From assembly GCA_007121115.1 (NCBI GenBank), contig SKMI01000061.1, forward strand, positions 1 through 17,363: a stretch of DNA of 17,363 bases, written 5' to 3'. Source of the DNA: Paracoccaceae bacterium. Lineage in GTDB: Bacteria > Pseudomonadota > Alphaproteobacteria > Rhodobacterales > Rhodobacteraceae. The position numbers and the translations under genes are program-made. Each line of letters opens with the position of its first letter. Position 1 is the stretch's first letter. Positions 15,873 through 17,363 of the stretch are shown in pieces. A model generated the notes under the pieces. The model was not told the DNA's origin. It made no database searches and saw nothing but the letters and a program-made list of their open reading frames with translations.

Positions 15873-17303
15873 ATGCAGAACACCTCGGACATCGGCGCGC
15901 GGATCGCCGCTCACGCCCCGGACCTGACCGCGCTGGCCGACCGGGTCTGGGACACGCCCGAAACGCTCTATGCCGAATACGCCTCCTGCGACGCGCATGC
16001 GGAAACCTTGCGCGCCAAGGGGTTCCGGGTGACCGAAGCCTTGGCAGGCATTCCCACCGCGGTGATGGGCGAGGCGGGCAGCGGCGGGCCGGTGATCGCC
16101 ATCCTGGGCGAGTATGACGCGCTGCCGGGGCTGAGCCAGGTCGCCGGGATCGCCGAACCGCGCGAACTGGTGCCGGGCGGGGACGGGCACGGCTGCGGGC
16201 ACAACCTGCTGGGCGCAGCGGCGCTGCTGGCGGCCTGCGCGGTGAGGGACTGGCTGGAGGCCACGGGCACGCCGGGCCGCGTGCGCTACTACGGCTGCCC
16301 GGCCGAGGAAGGGGGCGCGGCCAAGGCCTTCATGGTGCGCGAGGGCGCCTTTGCGGATGTGGATGCGGCGATCACCTGGCACCCGAACTGCTTCACCATG
16401 GTCGATGACCCGCTGGCGCTGGCGAACACGCGGGTGGATTTCACCTTTGTGGGGCGATCCTCGCACGCGGCCATGTCGCCGCATCTGGGCCGGTCGGCGC
16501 TGGACGCGGTGGAGCTGATGTCGGTGGGTGTGAATTACATGCGCGAGCACATGCCCTCGGACGCGCGCATCCATTACGCCTATCTGGACGCGGGCGGCAA
16601 GGCGCCGAACGTGGTGCAGGGCCGCGCGCAGGTGCGCTATTCCATCCGGTCGCTGAATTCGGGCACGGTGCGGGAGCTGGTGGAACGGGTGCGCAAGGTG
16701 GCACAGGGCGCGGCGCTGATGACCGAAACGCAGGTGAGCGATCGGATCTTCAGCGCGGTTTCCAGCCATCTGGAGAACCTGACCATGGACCGCGCCATGC
16801 AGGACGTGCTGGACGAGATCGGTGGAGTGCCGTTCGATGACGCCGACCGGGCGTTTGCCGCCGAGATTCAGGCGACCTTGACCGAAGGCGACATCGCCAC
16901 CGCCTATGCCCGCGTGGCGTGCGACCCGGCGCCCGATACGCCGCTGTTCGACGGGGTGATCCCGATGCGGCCGGGCGGGCAAGTAATGGTGGGGTCCACG
17001 GATGTGGGCGATGTGACCTGGGCGGTGCCCACGACCGAGGTGCTGGTCGCCACCCATGCCATCGGCACGCCAGGGCATTCATGGCAGACCACGGCGCAGG
17101 GCAAGACCGCGGCGGCGCACAAGGGGATGACCCATGCCGCCACGGCGATGGGGCGGCTGGCCGAAAAGCTGATCGCCGATCCGGACCTGCTGGCGGCGGC
17201 CAAGGCGGAACACGCCGAGCGGCTGGCGCGCACACCCTATGTCTGCCCGATCCCCGAGGATGTGGCGCCGCCCCTGGTGCCGCGCCCGCAAGCGGCGGAG
17301 TGA
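15873..17303 (+). CDS. M20D amidohydrolase, AbgB-like (p-aminobenzoyl-glutamate hydrolase subunit B family)
   Basis: A 476-residue hydrolase of the longer AbgB branch of M20D. In E. coli, AbgA and AbgB together split p-aminobenzoyl-glutamate, a folate breakdown product; other members of this branch act on different amides. Visible are the metal site HGCGHN (106-111, Cys108 and His110), PAEEGG with Glu145/Glu146, TWHPN with His170, the dimerisation-domain motif GRSSHAAMSPHLGRSALDAVEL (split here by family convention, 194-215), GSTDVGDVTW (374-383), and His402 in GTPGHSWQ. The length and the GSTDVGDV segment separate it from the shorter HipO-like enzyme encoded divergently. The start is set by AAGGAG (15859-15864), eight bases before the ATG. 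No AbgT transporter is seen before the window ends. The 60 bases after the stop hold nothing I can identify. Confidence 0.92.
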   Translation: MQNTSDIGARIAAHAPDLTALADRVWDTPETLYAEYASCDAHAETLRAKGFRVTEALAGIPTAVMGEAGSGGPVIAILGEYDALPGLSQVAGIAEPRELVPGGDGHGCGHNLLGAAALLAACAVRDWLEATGTPGRVRYYGCPAEEGGAAKAFMVREGAFADVDAAITWHPNCFTMVDDPLALANTRVDFTFVGRSSHAAMSPHLGRSALDAVELMSVGVNYMREHMPSDARIHYAYLDAGGKAPNVVQGRAQVRYSIRSLNSGTVRELVERVRKVAQGAALMTETQVSDRIFSAVSSHLENLTMDRAMQDVLDEIGGVPFDDADRAFAAEIQATLTEGDIATAYARVACDPAPDTPLFDGVIPMRPGGQVMVGSTDVGDVTWAVPTTEVLVATHAIGTPGHSWQTTAQGKTAAAHKGMTHAATAMGRLAEKLIADPDLLAAAKAEHAERLARTPYVCPIPEDVAPPLVPRPQAAE

Positions 17304-17363
17304 AGGCGCACCGCCACGCCCCCCGCGTGTCGTGCCCCGCCCACCCACCCGCACGCCACGCGG

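Noticed and set aside
15525..17078. Minus-strand open frame of 517 codons opposite the AbgB-like gene.
   Set aside because: It has a His/Arg/Gly-rich shadow composition without domains, and the sense strand is a full-length M20D enzyme.

Overview
The window looks like a piece of chromosome from an alphaproteobacterium of the order Rhodobacterales (Roseobacter/Paracoccus-type). The evidence is high GC in coding DNA (72-73% in two 60-base stretches counted by hand), the mutY-DUF721-DsbA gene order, and GC-rich intergenic elements of a kind I recall from this order. The assignment rests on pattern recognition, not on a database search. Thirteen protein genes are supported; no tRNA, rRNA, CRISPR array, transposase or prophage gene is visible.

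Layout. Positions 53-1114 (-) encode a GlxA/AraC regulator, divergent from a SAM methyltransferase (1281-2099, +). A lower-GC stretch (about 2150-2770) carries one short minus-strand gene with a possible PD-(D/E)XK nuclease core. Next, on the plus strand, come a GNAT acetyltransferase overlapping trpB, an EamA/DMT exporter, and a small exported protein. A double hairpin at 5902-5935 separates these from a minus-strand set: AlkB-type membrane hydroxylase, glyoxalase I and, beyond a pair of long tandem hairpins, mutY. Divergent from mutY run a DUF721/DciA protein and a DsbA-like oxidoreductase (+). After another hairpin comes a large soluble hybrid histidine kinase (GAF, five PAS, HisKA, HATPase, REC). 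The window ends with two divergently transcribed M20D amidohydrolases.

How it fits together. Most genes are housekeeping or common accessory functions: tryptophan synthesis, A/G mismatch repair, helicase loading, periplasmic disulfide formation, methylglyoxal detoxification. The likely co-transcribed groups are GNAT-trpB (16-bp overlap) with the exporter 16 nt behind, and DUF721-DsbA (1 nt apart). I see no clear new multi-gene system. The points most worth a second look are the low-GC islet flanked by an 8-bp direct repeat, the tandem long hairpins upstream of gloA, the orphan multi-PAS hybrid kinase, and a small hairpin that puts the ribosome-binding site of an AbgB-like gene in its loop.
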